A stretch of DNA of 64,000 nt, taken from contig NDFF03000138.1 in NCBI GenBank assembly GCA_002150815.3, forward strand, positions 62,001-126,000, read 5' to 3'. This stretch comes from Grammothele lineata (lineage: Eukaryota > Basidiomycota > Agaricomycetes > Polyporales > Polyporaceae). Under the pieces are notes generated by a model. It saw nothing but the letters and a program-made list of their open reading frames with translations, ran no database searches and was not told where the DNA came from. The position numbers were made by a program, and so were the translations under genes. This document shows, piece by piece, positions 46,298 to 59,600 of the stretch (within the stretch, counting starts at the first letter, position 1; each line of letters opens with the position of its first letter).

Positions 46298-49200
46298 GTG
46301 TGGAGTGGGCTTTCCTCCCTAGGGCGGAGGCCGGTGATGGCTTGAGGTTCATTTGTGATTTTTATACTGTATTATCTGGTTACGCTCTGCTGAATATTCT
46401 ACTATACCATATCATGTACTGATTTGAGTCCATAGTCCTTCATTGGTGAGTCGTCATAGACGTCGTTCTACACTCGTTCTGAACTTTCTTTGCAGGTCAC
46501 TATATGATAGAACACATAATGCGTATCACGTTCCTATAACTTGCGCATTACGGCATATCTGCATCAACATATAGTCGCACCTGTGTGAAGATGCAGAAGT
46601 GCGAGTGGCAGCTGTCGTGCTGCCTACATAGACCGAGTTCACTCGACGATCTCTTCGCTGCGAGATCGTATCGGGCGCTTATGAGGCAAGTGGCGAACAG
46701 GTACTGAAGCGATGACGTGTCTAACAGTTGCGTTATGTTGCAGGGACATCATTAATCACGTACGGTCAAGGGTCGCCCTCCTCCGCACACCGTCGTCCTC
46801 TATCGCTCGCTCGCGCCCACCGACGCCCTCGCATCGCACAAAGCTCAGTGTGCTATTCTGATGCATGATGGCAAACCTGTTGGGTGGCGCTCTAACCGAC
46901 GGCGCTGCTTTTGCGGGCGATGACGACTGTTGGCTGGGTGAACGTACGTCCGTAAATCGATCTTCCCCTTTTTATACGCTGAATGACACATTGCAGAGGT
47001 CCGTCCTCGCAGTTGATGAGAAGCTGCCAGCCAACGTCGGAGTTGAGCGTGGACCGTCTTATCTGGTCTAGGCTTCGTCCACCCTCTCACGTCCATTCAG
47101 TACGCCATCCTTCCGGTTCTAGGCGTTCGCTTACTCCACTCTGAAGGCGCCCTGAATGACGCGGAGGCCATCGTTCCGGTAGACGCCATTACCACCGTGC
47201 GTGCCCTCCTCAGTTCATATGCTTGTTGCCCTATCCGTCAACAATCAATACCGAAGGTGTTGACTGAGAACTCTCCGCCCGCCGGACGAGGTTCGTCGTT
47301 CTGATTAATTGGTAAGCTCAACGGGAGAAGCTTCTTCGGAGTTGAAACCCGCGGAACCCTTGATTATCGGGAGCTCATCAGGTCCCATTGTCGCAGCAGG
47401 TGCTCTTGGCTCCGTGATGGTTTTCAACGCGAGTGACTTTTGCTTTTAGTACCTCCATCTGTATATAATTACTCACGAGCTGAACCGTCACTAACGTGCC
47501 TCACCTGTAGGAGGCCACAGATGAAGGATGAAAGGGAGCGTTACCAGATCCCACGACAACGCCGTAGCGAATGTCTCGCGCCTGCTAGCGGACACGCGGC
47601 ACGTAAGAAGAGGAGAAGCGGTCAGAAAAAGGCAGGTGGCTGACAAGAACGCCCACACAGGCAAACAGAGACAAACCTGAGAATGGGATCCGAAATAGCG
47701 GTCTCGGCCCGGTGAGGCTACCCTGTTCACATGCTGCCGAACTGCTTGGACGGAATCTCCGAGGTACGCGTGACATCCGTCCTTGGGCGCTGGGAGGTAC
47801 GTCATCTACTCGCGTCCAGACCACCACATACTCACCGTCTGTGGCGGTTGTAGAAGACTGTCGATCCGAAAATCGCGCAGAGGCTGTTCTGGCGTCATAT
47901 TCGCTGAGATGGGCGGACATGTCGCGGGATGCTGCGGAACGACTAGACAAGCTTGCTTCGAGAAAGGACAATTCGGTCGAATGACTCGCTGGCTTTCCCA
48001 GGTTTGTTCGGGAGCGAGGGCGCAATCGCAATCGATCGACCCTCGCGAGCCGTCACATGAACCATGGCGACAGTCCCGCCACGACGGTTGCCCGTTTGTT
48101 CGCCGCTTTCGGAGGCCCTTGTTCGGATTATGGAGGCTGACCCGCCAAAGAGCGGAGTTCGAAACAAACAAACCTCCCCGAATATAACCTCCCTCCCTCC
48201 TCCTCCCCTTCTCTTCTACCAACCACCATGATCCCCGCTCACTTCGGCTGACTCCTCTTGCTGCCTCCGACTGTGGCGGGTACTCTCCTGCGTCCCTCGC
48301 CACACGGTACGCCTCATACTATAGTATCCCGATGACCACCCATCCTGACCACCCGCCACATTCGCCATCGCCAGTCGGAGACGGTTAACATATCGTACGT
48401 CGTCTGATGCTCTGTAGTGGACGACATTAACCCGCAACACACGACTTCAGAGTCCTATCGCCACCTTCGACATCCTCCGCTACACCGCCACAGCAGCGCT
48501 GCCCATGGCGAGGCTGACGAGCGGTAGTGGCACGGCCCGCCACTCCCCTCGCCACCGTCGCCACCAGCGCATCTCATTCGTGCGTAAACATACGCTCGCA
48601 CCCTTACCTCACCGGTTCCCTCCAGGCACGACGCCCGTCGACAACCCCGCGCCAACTGGTCGCCTACATATCTCAAGATGAGCGGCAAACGAGTGCCGTC
48701 CTGGGGCCCACCTTTGCCCGGTTGTATCGGTTTGTTGTGTTAGCCGCGACCACATGCTGCGCCCGGTGCGAGTCGTGCTTTGTCGCGACCCACCTTTGCC
48801 CGGTTCATCGAGTCCATGCTGCACCAGCCGTCCCGCGCCCGGTGCCGCGTCTCAGGCGTTCTCGAAGCCGGTTTGGAGATCATCAAAGGTACGCCCCGTC
48901 GCTCCCGTTCTACCCTTCAACCACCCATCCCACTGCCGTCTAGGCCGATGAAAAGAGGACGAAGAGTCAAGGCCTTGGGAATTGAACTGATATGGAAGCA
49001 AAGTAGCGAGCCCGTCCGAGACCCACCTATTGCCCGGTTGAATCGGTTTGTGTGCTAGCGGAGACCACATGCTGCGCCCGGTGCGCGCCGTGCTCGTCGC
49101 GGCCCACCTTTGCCCGGTTCATCGAGTCCGTGCTATGCCGCCGTCCTGCGCCCGGTGTCGCGTCCTCGGGCGGACTCGCGATGCGCGAAATGACCATGGC

Positions 49201-49813
49201 AGGGTGCGTCTTTCACCCGCGTCCGGCGCGTCTCCCCATCGCTGACTTGACGGTCGCTAGCCATGGCACATAGTAGATTGAACAAATGCTATGTCATTAT
49301 ATTAAACTCAAGCGGCTTCGGGGGCGCAAATCGCCCTCGATTCAAGAAGCCCCCTGAGGTACGGACGGCCGTCGTCGTTGATGTGGCGCGATGGTCGTTC
49401 CTGGTGCAGGCCTCTCCGCGGCCCTCGGGACTAGTACCCGCTCCGGCGGGGAAGCTAACGTGCACCGAAATCGTCCCTATACGTCGTGGAATGTACCGTA
49501 TCGAGTAGACTTAGGCTGCGCAATCATTGACTACGCGACCAACACTGCTTTGTGTGACGTGCTTCCGATCGCGAGAGGATATTACGCACGTTTTAACTTT
49601 TGACTGAAGCGCCACAGTAGTTCATTCTCGGGTCGCCTCCGTCTTCGGCGTGGAAGGTAGAGTCGGCGCCACCCGCGACGCCATAGAAGACATGCCAACA
49701 ATCCAAAGCGAATAGATATACAAGCGATTATTAGTGTACAAGTTTTACAGTAATGCAGTATGACGACGAAAAGAGCTATGATACAAGATGACGGCGGGGC
49801 GGCCCATCCAAGC
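46298..49813. other. Gene-poor interval (about 3.5 kb) with a nested direct repeat
   Basis: I find no domain-bearing frame or joinable exons on either strand. The only clear structure is the direct repeat at 48.71-49.17 kb. Frames at 47585-48303 are GC-bias shadows on both strands. Confidence 0.5.
48708..49166. repeat. Nested direct repeat, two ~146-bp copies
   Basis: Copy one lies at about 48708-48855 and copy two at about 49022-49166, separated by about 165 bp. Both contain GACCACATGCTGCGCCCGGT and CGGTTCATCGAGTCC. Within each copy the motif CCCACCTTTGCCCGGTT followed by ATCG occurs twice, giving four copies in total (about 48708, 48790, 49023 and 49103). The copies differ by several substitutions and small indels, so the duplication is not very recent. 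Confidence 0.7.
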
Positions 49814-52800
49814 TTACTCCTGAATAAACTGAAGCGACGATTGGTATGCTATATAGAGAGCACCGAACAACGCAACGCTCACCTTCTGCGCCTCGCTCTC
49901 GGAGATGGTGGACTTGCCGCCCGCCTTGGAAGCTTCCGGTTTACTGATCAAGCTCAGTGGTCGCCCGACGGCGCGCACGGCGTCCCAGAATGCCTTGTTG
50001 CCCGGTTTCTGTTCTAGGCACGTCTCCCGCAGTTCTCGAATGAAGCTACAAAAACCACGAAAGTCAACGGACGCCACACCGCACATAAACCGACCTGATT
50101 CGACCACTCACACATTATACGCATCGATCTCGTCCTCCTCCAGGGCGACCTTCCGCAGTTCTTGTATGCACCGCACCATCTCCTCCGTCCGCCGCGCAGG
50201 GAACGGCCCGACGACGACCTCCTGCACGACGCGCGCGAGGTCCTCGACCGCCTTCGAGACGACGTCCCCCCGGGCGATGTTCTTCCGGAAGTCCTCCAAG
50301 GGGAAGGCGGCGCCTACGATTCGTCCTGGGGCGCGCATCCGGTCGACTTCGACGTCCATATCCGCGTCTACGTCTTCGTTATTGCGACGGGGAGGGCGGG
50401 GTGCGGGCGAGAGCGAGCGCGCGGGAGTCGGAAGCGGGGCGCCTCCGCTCTGTCGTGTCGAAGACGGTGGCTTGCGCGCGGCGTCGAGCAGGAGCGCCTC
50501 TTCCTCCTCTTCTTCGGGCTCTTCCTCCGTGTCGCTCCCGCTGTCGGACTCCGCCGCCGCTTTCTTCGCGGCCTTCTTCTGCGCTGGGCTTGTGATTTGG
50601 GTGCGCCTCTGCGACTGGGATTGGGACGAGCTGGGCCGGACCTGGTCGAGGAGGAGCATGTCTTCGTCTTCGTCCTCCGCTCGGACGTGCTCCTCCTTAC
50701 GCGCCCGGGGCGCCTTCTTCGGTACTGTGTCAGTCGCTCTCGGTCAGTCTGGCCGCACATACCACACGTAGTAGAGAAGAACACCGCACCTTCACGGACG
50801 TTAAACGCAGTCTTGCACTGCGTGATCGCGCCCTTGGCGCGCTTGAGCACGCGCCGCGGGGGCTCGAAGTATTTCTGCAGCTCGGGGTGCGGCGGGGGCA
50901 GCGGGTGCGTGTTGAGGTCCTGCACGATCGCGCTGTGGAAGAGCGCTTGCTTCGTGCGGTGGATCGCGGGGTTGTATGAGAGCCGGGTGTCGAACCACGG
51001 TTCGCGCTCGCTGCGTGGGTGGATTAATGGTCGGCATGATACGCAAACACGAGCGGGAGGGTGGGAGTGAGAGGGGGAGGGGGGACGTACCCGTCTTCGT
51101 TCTTCTCCCCGGCGTCGGTGAGGTCCATGGCGTCGACAAAGTCCTCCATGGCTGACATTTGCTCTTCGGTGGGCAAGTAGGGATGTTCCGTCACTAGTTC
51201 TCCCTTCTTGTTGACAAGATGCTCCAAGGAGGCAAAAGGATAGTTGCGGATATCGTCCGCGAACGGCATCTGAACCACACTCAATCTCGGAGCTCTCATG
51301 ACGTCAATAGAGCGCTCACCTGTACCCACATCAGCGCGTCCACCTCCTGGAACACGCACGGATACAATACCCCCATCTTCGGGTCCGCATCGTCCCTGCT
51401 CACCCACCTCGTAATCGCCATCGCCGCCTTCCTGTACATAGCCTGCACGACCGCCGACAGCGCAACCTGCTGCATCGGGCTCGCCGGGTCCGCCCACACG
51501 TAGTACACCTCGCCCATCGCGAGCTCGCGCCGGAAGTTGCGCTGCGGGAAGAAGCCGCAGACGTCGAGCCCCTTGCGCGTGCGCAGCCGCGGGAAGCCGC
51601 CCTCGGGCGCGGGCGCGAACGACGCGCCGTACTTGTACCCGCGCACGAGCTCCTCTTTCTCGACGCGCGCCATGCGAGCCAACTCGGCTTGGCGGGCGCG
51701 TTCGCGCCGCGTCTCGGCGTCGTCGTTGTCGTCGCCTTCGTTGTCGTCGTCTTCGTTGGCGTCGGTGGCGTCGTGAGCCTTGCGGGCCTCCGCGGCCTGC
51801 TTGTCCTTGTCGACGAAGTACTCTGTGCGCATCTGCAGCTGCGCGAACTGCGTCCGCTCCTCGTCGCCCTCCATCCCCCCGTCTTCATCCCCGGCCGGCT
51901 GCTGCCTTCGCGCGAAGCGCTTCCAGCTCTTCGGGCGGGCGAGGGCCGTCGTCTTGCTCGTCTTGACCATGATCTCGATCGCCTCCTCGCCGCGCGCCTC
52001 GGTATCCCCAAGGCGGAGGACGGTGCTCATGAGCGCGGACTTGACCTGCTTGACGTCCGGCCGGGAGATCTCCTGCAGGGCGAAGTCGCAGTTTCCGACG
52101 ACGCCGGAGGTGAGTTTCGAGGTGAAGGCTTGCCAGAATGCTTCGTTCTCTCGCTGTCTGAGGGGTCAGGACGTCCGTAGTGGGAGCGAGAAGTGTGCGA
52201 ACCTTAATCGTGCTTTTATCTTCTTCGTGGAAAGGAAGCTCGTCATCGTCGAAGTCGACACCCCTGCGGGGATGGTTAGATGTATGACGGGATGGCGCGC
52301 TCGACGAACTCACACGACGGTGAAGCTGATGTTGAGTTCGTTCATCTTGGCGATTGTCGCTTCCCAGTCCTCGACTTCCATGGGGCTCTCACCATCGGTG
52401 AGAAGAACGATTTTCCGGGTCCACGTCCTCTTCTTTTCGAGGAAGCGGTCTTGCGCTTCGATACCCACAATGAGGGCGTCAATAGCTGTGGCAGCGCATC
52501 AGAGTCCGTGAAGTCAGGGAGTGCAAAGCGCTTACGGTCTCCGGACGCCTCGGAAGGCTCGAGCGCCGCGAGCTTGGCTAGTGTTGAGTGGTTGGGCTGG
52601 GCGATGGGGATGTAGTCGGTCACTCGTTCGTAACCTTCGTGCTCAGCATTCAACATGTTGTCCGTCCCTGGGAAGAGACGTCAGTAAGAGTGCAAGTCAC
52701 GACGGACAATGGCGCATGGTCACGGGCAGGGATATTGGCCGGAATACGCGCGTTACTGTTCTCCTGTCACCAACGTATCCCTGTCCGGAATTCGACCAGA

Positions 52801-53383
52801 ACAGTTAACATTTCCCGCACATGTCCCGAGCAAATTCCTGACGGAGTGCCCTGATTTGGCATTCCGGGAGTCCGGACCACGATCTGGATGGGAATATGGG
52901 CAGGATATGCTTCCTGTGCCGGTCGAATCCCTGACCGTGACTAGGCTGGTGACGGGAGACCATCATAACCCGTTTCCGGCGGATATCCCGGTCCGTGAAA
53001 TGGGCCATTGCCCCTCGTGAGTATGTGCAGCGTCTATGCGAACCCTCAGTCCCAAAGAGGATGACACCGCACTTGTCGGTTTTCCGGCCATTGAAGACCT
53101 AGGAGGGAGTAGTCAGCGTGGAGTTGTGGCGGTAATGGCTAGAGGTATACCATCTCTTGAATCTTGAGCATGACGAATTGTAAGGACCACTCAAGATTCG
53201 TCATCTCGATGATCTCGGGTTCGCCGCCGGACTGTCCTGGGATTTCGACTTGGCGGGTCTTGCCCATGGAGGACGAGACGTCCACGAGGAACATGGTGAC
53301 TGTGTACTAGAATGCCACAGCTTGAGCCAACGACTCTTGATAGTGACCACTACATTACTCACCCCTGCACGCTCCGCTGGCAT
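49814..53383 (-). CDS. KU80: KU80 (XRCC5) subunit of the Ku heterodimer, about 873 aa
   Basis: Ku70/Ku80 binds DNA double-strand ends for non-homologous end joining and protects telomeres. Twelve exons close in phase: 53383-53363, 53306-53151, 53098-53044, 52667-52536, 52485-52314, 52263-52203, 52153-51320, 51269-51091, 51010-50790, 50724-50112, 50045-49883 and 49828-49814. The N-terminal von Willebrand A domain shows TMFLVDVSSSMGKTRQ, FNGRKTDKCGVILFG and RKIVLLTDGESPME. The core beta-barrel contains YKYGASFAP, VCGFFPQRNF and MGEVYYVWADP. The helical arm includes MEDFVDAMDL, HRTKQALFHSAIVQDL and LPPPHPELQKYFEPP. Two strongly acidic stretches are present, one before the core (DDDNEGDDNDDAET) and one in the C-terminal linker. 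The C-terminal region has FIRELRETC and AFWDAVRA; it ends FIQE, without the vertebrate DNA-PKcs-binding motif. Intron 3 carries a foldback element. Confidence 0.93.
52696..53022. mobile_element. Foldback (MITE-like) element in KU80 intron 3
   Basis: The left end (GACGGACAATGGCGCATGGT onward) and the reverse complement of the right end (GAGGGGCAATGGCCCATTTC onward) align with about 70-75% identity by eye. The match extends inward through GATATTGGCCGGAA, CTCCTGTCACCA and GAATTCGACCAG. Nearly the whole ~325-bp element therefore folds into one long imperfect hairpin. It has no open frame. A possible GTGCA target duplication flanks it (52690-52694 and 53024-53028). It fills most of an intron of 376 nt; the other KU80 introns are about 45-80 nt. 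The family is unknown. Confidence 0.65.
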
Positions 53384-53658
53384 GGTGGTGGTCGCGGAAG
53401 GAGGTGTTCTAGGCCGAGACGCTGAGAGTGAGTCGCGAGTGGCTCCGCGGTCGGGCGCGTGTCGGGAGCGCGACGCGTAAAGCCACGTGACTTGGTTGAG
53501 AGAAAAGCTTTGTCAGCAAGGCGGTGTGGCCAGGAGGGAGGCGCGGAAGGGGAGTCGTGTTGTCTGTGCAAAGCAAGTGCAAAGGGCCTTGTCCACTCAC
53601 GAGATCTGCGCGAGTCGCGTCGCGCCCTCTCCCTCGCGTTCCCGCCTCCGTCGCCGGC
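53384..53658. promoter_or_regulatory. Bidirectional promoter region KU80 / STH1-type remodeller
   Basis: 275 bases separate the divergent start codons. No TATA box was recognised. The left part is G/A-rich and the right part pyrimidine-rich just before the ATG at 53659. Confidence 0.5.
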
Positions 53659-56600
53659 ATGGCCGCCCCGAATCTAGCCCCAAATCCACAACTCCCGTCC
53701 CACTCCCTCCATCCACAACAGCAGTTCGCCAACGGCCCCGCTCCTATCAACGTCAACAGTCCCGCCGTCCGCGAGCGCATACAGCAGCTCGTCCAGGTCC
53801 GTCCCGCCCACGCTCTTTCCCCGCGCCCCTCATTAACCTTTCCTCCGTCCCCGCAGCGCGCCAACTTCTTGCGTTCCAATGGCGCCACTCCGCAGACGTC
53901 GGATGAGCTGGCCAAGATATACAAGATCGTCAGCGAGTTCCAGCAGCAGCAGGCCAGGCAAAGTGAGCTTTCTCCCCTTCTTTCTCCTTCTCTTGTCTCG
54001 CCAGAACCCTTTCTCCACCATGCGTCGCGCGAGGACTACCTCTCTGGATTGTCTCTCCTGCCATCGTTCAACACGATGTGGACTATTGGGGTGTCCTGTG
54101 TGGCTCACCAATAGATAACGCTGTCCGGGTGCCTCACCACCCTCAGTCGACTGTCTCATCATGCATATATTGAGGTCAGAGCTCAACCCGAGTCCTCCTA
54201 CCAAAATGCAATCTCGCATATAACACGCTATAATGCATGCGCTTATCGAGGCTCTGCTCAAAGGGCCTCATAACGCGTAAAGTTGGTGGCCGCAATCTTC
54301 TGCATTATAGTGTTGTATGCGTTACGAGATGGCACTTTGGCGAGTGGACTCCCGTTTATGCATGTTGGGAGAGTCGACCAGTAGGGTTTCCCCAGGTTTC
54401 TTTCAAGGACGTCGTTCTTGTTTAGAGCTCTTCGTCCGCTCGTCTCTTCCCCGTATGGTTCAGTTGCGCTGAAGTTGGCATCGCACATGGCTCGCATCTA
54501 CCATGGCGACCTCAAACGTGGACTCATCCCCCGCAACGTGCATCGTCACTGCCTGTTCTTGTTATATGGGCTCGTCCGTATCATCTATTACTTCAAAGTT
54601 GGGCGGGGACGAGTAGGGTTACGAGGTGGATGCGAGCCGTGGACGATGCCAACCTCATCCCACACAGATGAATCTTTCATAATCCATACCCCTCGGAAAC
54701 GGCCCGAATGTAAGGATTATGGTTATTATAAGTTATGGGAGGGGCTTTACGCCCACTTTTGCGGACCGGGAAGCTCTAAATCCTATGGGTCATGAGGATT
54801 ATGGGTTACAGGAATTATGGGAGATTCATCTCTAACCCGGTTTGTCTCTGGATCATCGTGGTCTTCCTGGCCGTATCCCTTCTCGCCACGCACGAGGTGC
54901 AACATCGGGGTGGTGGCTTGGAGGGAGATGCTGCGTATTTGTGTGGCTCTTTTCCGGATACACTCAGTTACAGTGTTTCGCCCCGTACCTTTGTGTCTAG
55001 AGCTTTGTTCTTGTTCGACTCAAGCTTACCTTTATTCCTTAGGACAAGAGATGGCTGGTGGTGTAGACCACGCTCAACATCCAGCCGTCAATGGCCAAGC
55101 CACCGCAACGCCTATCGCCAATGGAACCCCCGCTCCAAACGGCAACGCCCTTGTTGCCGGCGCCGTCCCCAATCAACCCTACCCATCCTCACCACAGACC
55201 CCAGTGTCATTCACCCCCGACCAAATCAACGCCCTCCGAGCTCAGATTCACGCCTTCAAGCTGATCTCTCGCGGTCTCCCCGTCCCCGAAACCATCCAGC
55301 AGGCCATCCGAGGTCCCAACCAAGCAGTCCCCGAACTCCAAACCCTCCTCAATGGGGCCGACGTCAATGCCCGCGTCGTCGATAACGCGGTCAAGATCCA
55401 CAAGAGCACGAACGGCACGCCCGTCAACGGCGTCGCTGAACATCCCGCGGCAGAGACGATCGCCCCGGTGGAAACGATCAAGGACGAGGAGATCGAGATG
55501 ACGGTCGACCCGGAGAAGATGCCCAAGGGGCCGTTCCTGGAGGACAACGTGGACTCTGGTATTTACCCCTACAATGCCTATCTCCACCCCTTCTCGCACC
55601 TCAAGCGTGACCCGAACGTCAACCCTGCGCTATGGGCAACACGAATGCAGCGACTGCTCGTGCCGTCGATCATGCCCGCCGGCCTCGACCCTCACCAGAT
55701 GCTCGAAGAGCGGAACGCATACATCGACGCGCGGATCGAGCAGCGGATGCGGGAGCTGGAGGCGATGCCGGCCATGATGGGCGACGGCGGGTTGGACAAT
55801 ATGCTCGAGGACGACAAGGAGAAGGAAAACGCGAACGCTGCCGAGCAGCAGCAGCAGCTCGTCCCCGCACACCCCCCGACAGACACGCACGGCAAGCTCC
55901 GCGCGCTCATCGAGCTCAAGGCCCTGCGCGTCATCGACAAGCAGCGGGCTCTGCGCGCGTCCGTAGCGGAGCGGCTCATGCACGGGTCGCTCCTCCCGCT
56001 CAACCGGACAGACTTCCGCCGGACTCGGAAGGTCCAGTTGCGGGACATCCGGGCGACAGAGGCGGCGGAGCGGAAGCAGCGCGCAGACCGGGAACGGCGG
56101 GCGAAGCAGAAGCACATCGAGCAGCTGGACGTGATCTGCAAGCACGGGCGGGAGGTCGTCGCGGCCGGGCGGGCGGCGCAGGAGCGGGTGGCGCGGCTGG
56201 GGAAGGCGGTGCTGTCGCTGCACGCGCACACGGAGAAGGAGGAGCAGCGGCGGATCGAGAGGCTGGCGAAGGAGCGTCTGAAGGCGCTGAAGAACGACGA
56301 CGAGGAGGCGTATATGAAGCTTATCGACACGGCGAAGGACACGCGTATCACGCATCTGCTGAAGCAGACGGACGCGTACCTCGACTCGCTCGCGCAGGCG
56401 GTCGTGGAGCAGCAGCGTGCGGAGGGTCACGAAGGGATGTTCATCGAGGACGATGGTGCGCCAGTCAGCGAGGAGACGTTCGGCGCGAAAGCGTTCGGCG
56501 GAGAGGAGGACAAGGGCAAACTCGACTACTACGCCGTCGCCCATAGAATCAAGGAGAAGATCAACGCGCAACCAACCATCCTCGTCGGTGGTACGCTCAA

Positions 56601-59600
56601 GGAGTACCAGCTCAAGGGTCTTCAGTGGATGGTCAGCTTGTACAACAACAAGCTTAACGGTATTCTCGCAGACGAGATGGTGCGTGAACCATCTTTTCGC
56701 TCTCGCTGTCGTCCGCTCATCCGTTTACGCTGTACCACAGGGTCTCGGGAAGACCATCCAAACTATCTCCCTCATCACGTTCCTCATCGAAGTCAAGCGC
56801 CAGCGTGGCCCATACCTCGTCATCGTACCGCTCTCGACAATGACGAACTGGTCCGGCGAGTTTGCGAAGTGGGCTCCAAGCGTGAAGGTCGTCTCGTACA
56901 AGGGCAACCCGACGCAGCGCAAGGTCATGCAGACCGACCTCCGGACGGGCAACTTCCAGGTTGTGCTGACGACATACGAGTACATTATCAAGGATCGCAT
57001 CCACCTCAGCAGGATGAAGTGGATCTACATGATCATCGGTACGTACTGTTGCTAGCGAGTACCCGATTGAAATCGCTGACGTTGTCGCAGACGAGGGTCA
57101 CCGTATGAAGAACACACAGAGCAAGCTCGCGGTGACGCTCACACAGTACTACCACTCCCGCTATCGCCTCATCCTCACCGGAACGCCGCTACAGAACAAC
57201 CTCCCCGAGCTGTGGGCGCTCCTCAACTTCGCTTTGCCCAAGGTCTTCAACTCGGTCAAGTCGTTCGACGAATGGTTCAACACGCCCTTCGCGAACTCGG
57301 GCACCGGCGACAAGATCGAGCTGAACGAAGAAGAGGCCCTGCTCATCATTCGTCGTTTGCACAAGGTGCTCCGGCCGTTCTTGCTTCGTCGTCTCAAGCG
57401 CGATGTCGAGTCGGAGCTGCCGGACAAGGTGGAGAAGGTGATCAAGGTCCGGATGAGCGCGCTGCAGAGCCAGCTGTACAAGCAGATGAAGAAGTTTAAG
57501 ATGATCGCGGACGGGAAGGATGCCAAGGGGTACGTTTCTTTATTGTGTCTGCCGACCGGCGTTTATGTTAACGCACGCCTTGCAGCAAACCGGGCGGTGT
57601 CAAGGGTCTGAGCAACGAGCTCATGCAACTTCGCAAGATCTGTCAACATCCGTTCCTGTTTGAGAGCGTCGAGGACAAGGTCAACCCAAGCTCGATGATC
57701 GACGACAAGCTCATCCGCAGTTCAGGCAAGATCGAGCTCCTTAACCGTATCCTACCCAAGTTCTTCGCTACCGACCACAGAGTGAGTCCGTCCACTATAC
57801 CTGATCGTCTACGTCCGACAATACTGACAATGCACGTTCCAGGTTCTCATCTTCTTCCAGATGACCAAGGTCATGGACATTATGGAGGACTTCCTCAAGA
57901 TGATGGGCTGGAAGTACCTTCGTCTCGATGGTGGTACGAAGACTGAGGACCGTGCCGGTCACGTGAAGCTGTTCAACGCACCAAATTCGGAGTACAAGGT
58001 CTTCATCCTCTCCACCCGAGCTGGTGGCCTCGGTCTCAACTTGCAGACCGCCGATACCGTCATTATGTAAGCCTTGCTTTGTGGTGTCTATGCCATTCAG
58101 CTAACTGACGTCGCCGTCTCCAGCTTCGACAGTGACTGGAATCCTCACGCCGATCTTCAGGCCCAGGATCGCGCTCACCGTATCGGTCAAACAAAAGTTG
58201 TTCGTATCCTGCGTTTCATCACCGAGAAGTCCGTCGAGGAAGCCATGTTCGCGCGCGCTCGCTACAAGCTCGACATCGACGACAAGGTCATCCAGGCCGG
58301 TCGGTTCGACAACAAGTCGACACAGGAGGAGCAGGAAGAGTTCCTGCGCTCAATCCTCGAGGCGGACCAGGAGGAGGAGAACGAGGAGGCGGGTGACATG
58401 AACGACGATGAGATCAACGAGATCATCGCTCGGTCCGCGGACGAGGCCGTCCTCTACCACGAGATGGACGCGCAGCGCGACCGCGAGGCGCTCGAGAACT
58501 GGCGCCGTCTGGGCAACCGCGGAAAGCCGCCCCCGCCGCTCATGCAGCTCGAGGAGCTCCCCGAGTGCTACCGCGCCGACGAACCGTTCGCGGAGTCGAA
58601 TGAGGTCGATGAGATGGAGGGCCGCGGCCACCGCAGGCGTAATGTCGTTAACTACAATGACGGTCTTAGCGATGACCAGTGGGCGTTGGTGAGTCATTCG
58701 CCTCGCCTTTTCCCATCCCTAGCACTAACGAAGTCGGTCTGTGTCTCCTATCTCAGGCTCTCGAAGAGGGCGAGGACATTCAAGAGCTGTCCGAGCGCGC
58801 TCGTGAGAAAAAGGAGCGGAGGGCGCAGAACAAGGTGACCCGCGACGCCGAGTCGAACTCCCCCGCCCCCGACTTCGACACTCCTCGCGCCCGGAAGAGT
58901 TCCAAGAAAGGCAAGTCCAGGGCTGGTGACTTGGAGGTCTCCACGCCCGCACCCAACGGCAAGCGCAAGCGCGCCGCGGCGGGTGGCAAGTCGACGTCGA
59001 TGACGCCCTCGCTTATGGACGAAGATGATGACGATCGTGACACAGTGCGTCCTGTATTCGTATGTGGTCGAAGTTTGTTCTGACACCCGGCCGCTGCAGA
59101 AACGTCGTAAGAAGCAGGATCTGCCACCTCCGATCAAGGAGAAGATGAAGAAGGCGCTAAATGAGGCTCACAAGGCGGTCGTCAACTGCGAGGACGAGAC
59201 CGGCCGTAGACGCAGCGACCTGTTTAGGGAGCTTCCCGACAGAAAGGTGCGCTTTCCGTTCCCTCATAACGTTAGAAGCGCTGACCCCGTGGCATAGACA
59301 TACCCCGACTACTACCAACTCATTCTACAGCCAATCGCCCTCTCCACAATCCGGAAACGCATCAGTTCGGGCTACTACAAGAACGTACTCGACTTCCGGG
59401 AAGACATGCGCCTCATGTTCAACAACGCCCGCACCTATAACCAGGAAGGCTCCTGGGTGTATGTCGACGCCGAGGAGATGGAGAAGACCTTCGATGCAGC
59501 GTTCGCCCGTGCCGTCGCCGGCAGCGACCTACCTGGTGCTCCCGCTGCGGCTGGGGCAGCCCCTGCAGGGGGTTCCTCGGGCGGGTATGACTCGGCATTG

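Noticed and set aside
49814..49900. Vertebrate-type DNA-PKcs-binding C-terminus on KU80
   Set aside because: The last exon encodes only FIQE before the stop; the acidic EEGGDVDDLL-type motif is absent.
55630..56571. Long antisense frames (304-313 codons) within the remodeller gene
   Set aside because: They mirror the Arg/Leu/Glu-rich HSA-region codons of the sense gene; no independent domain or splice evidence.
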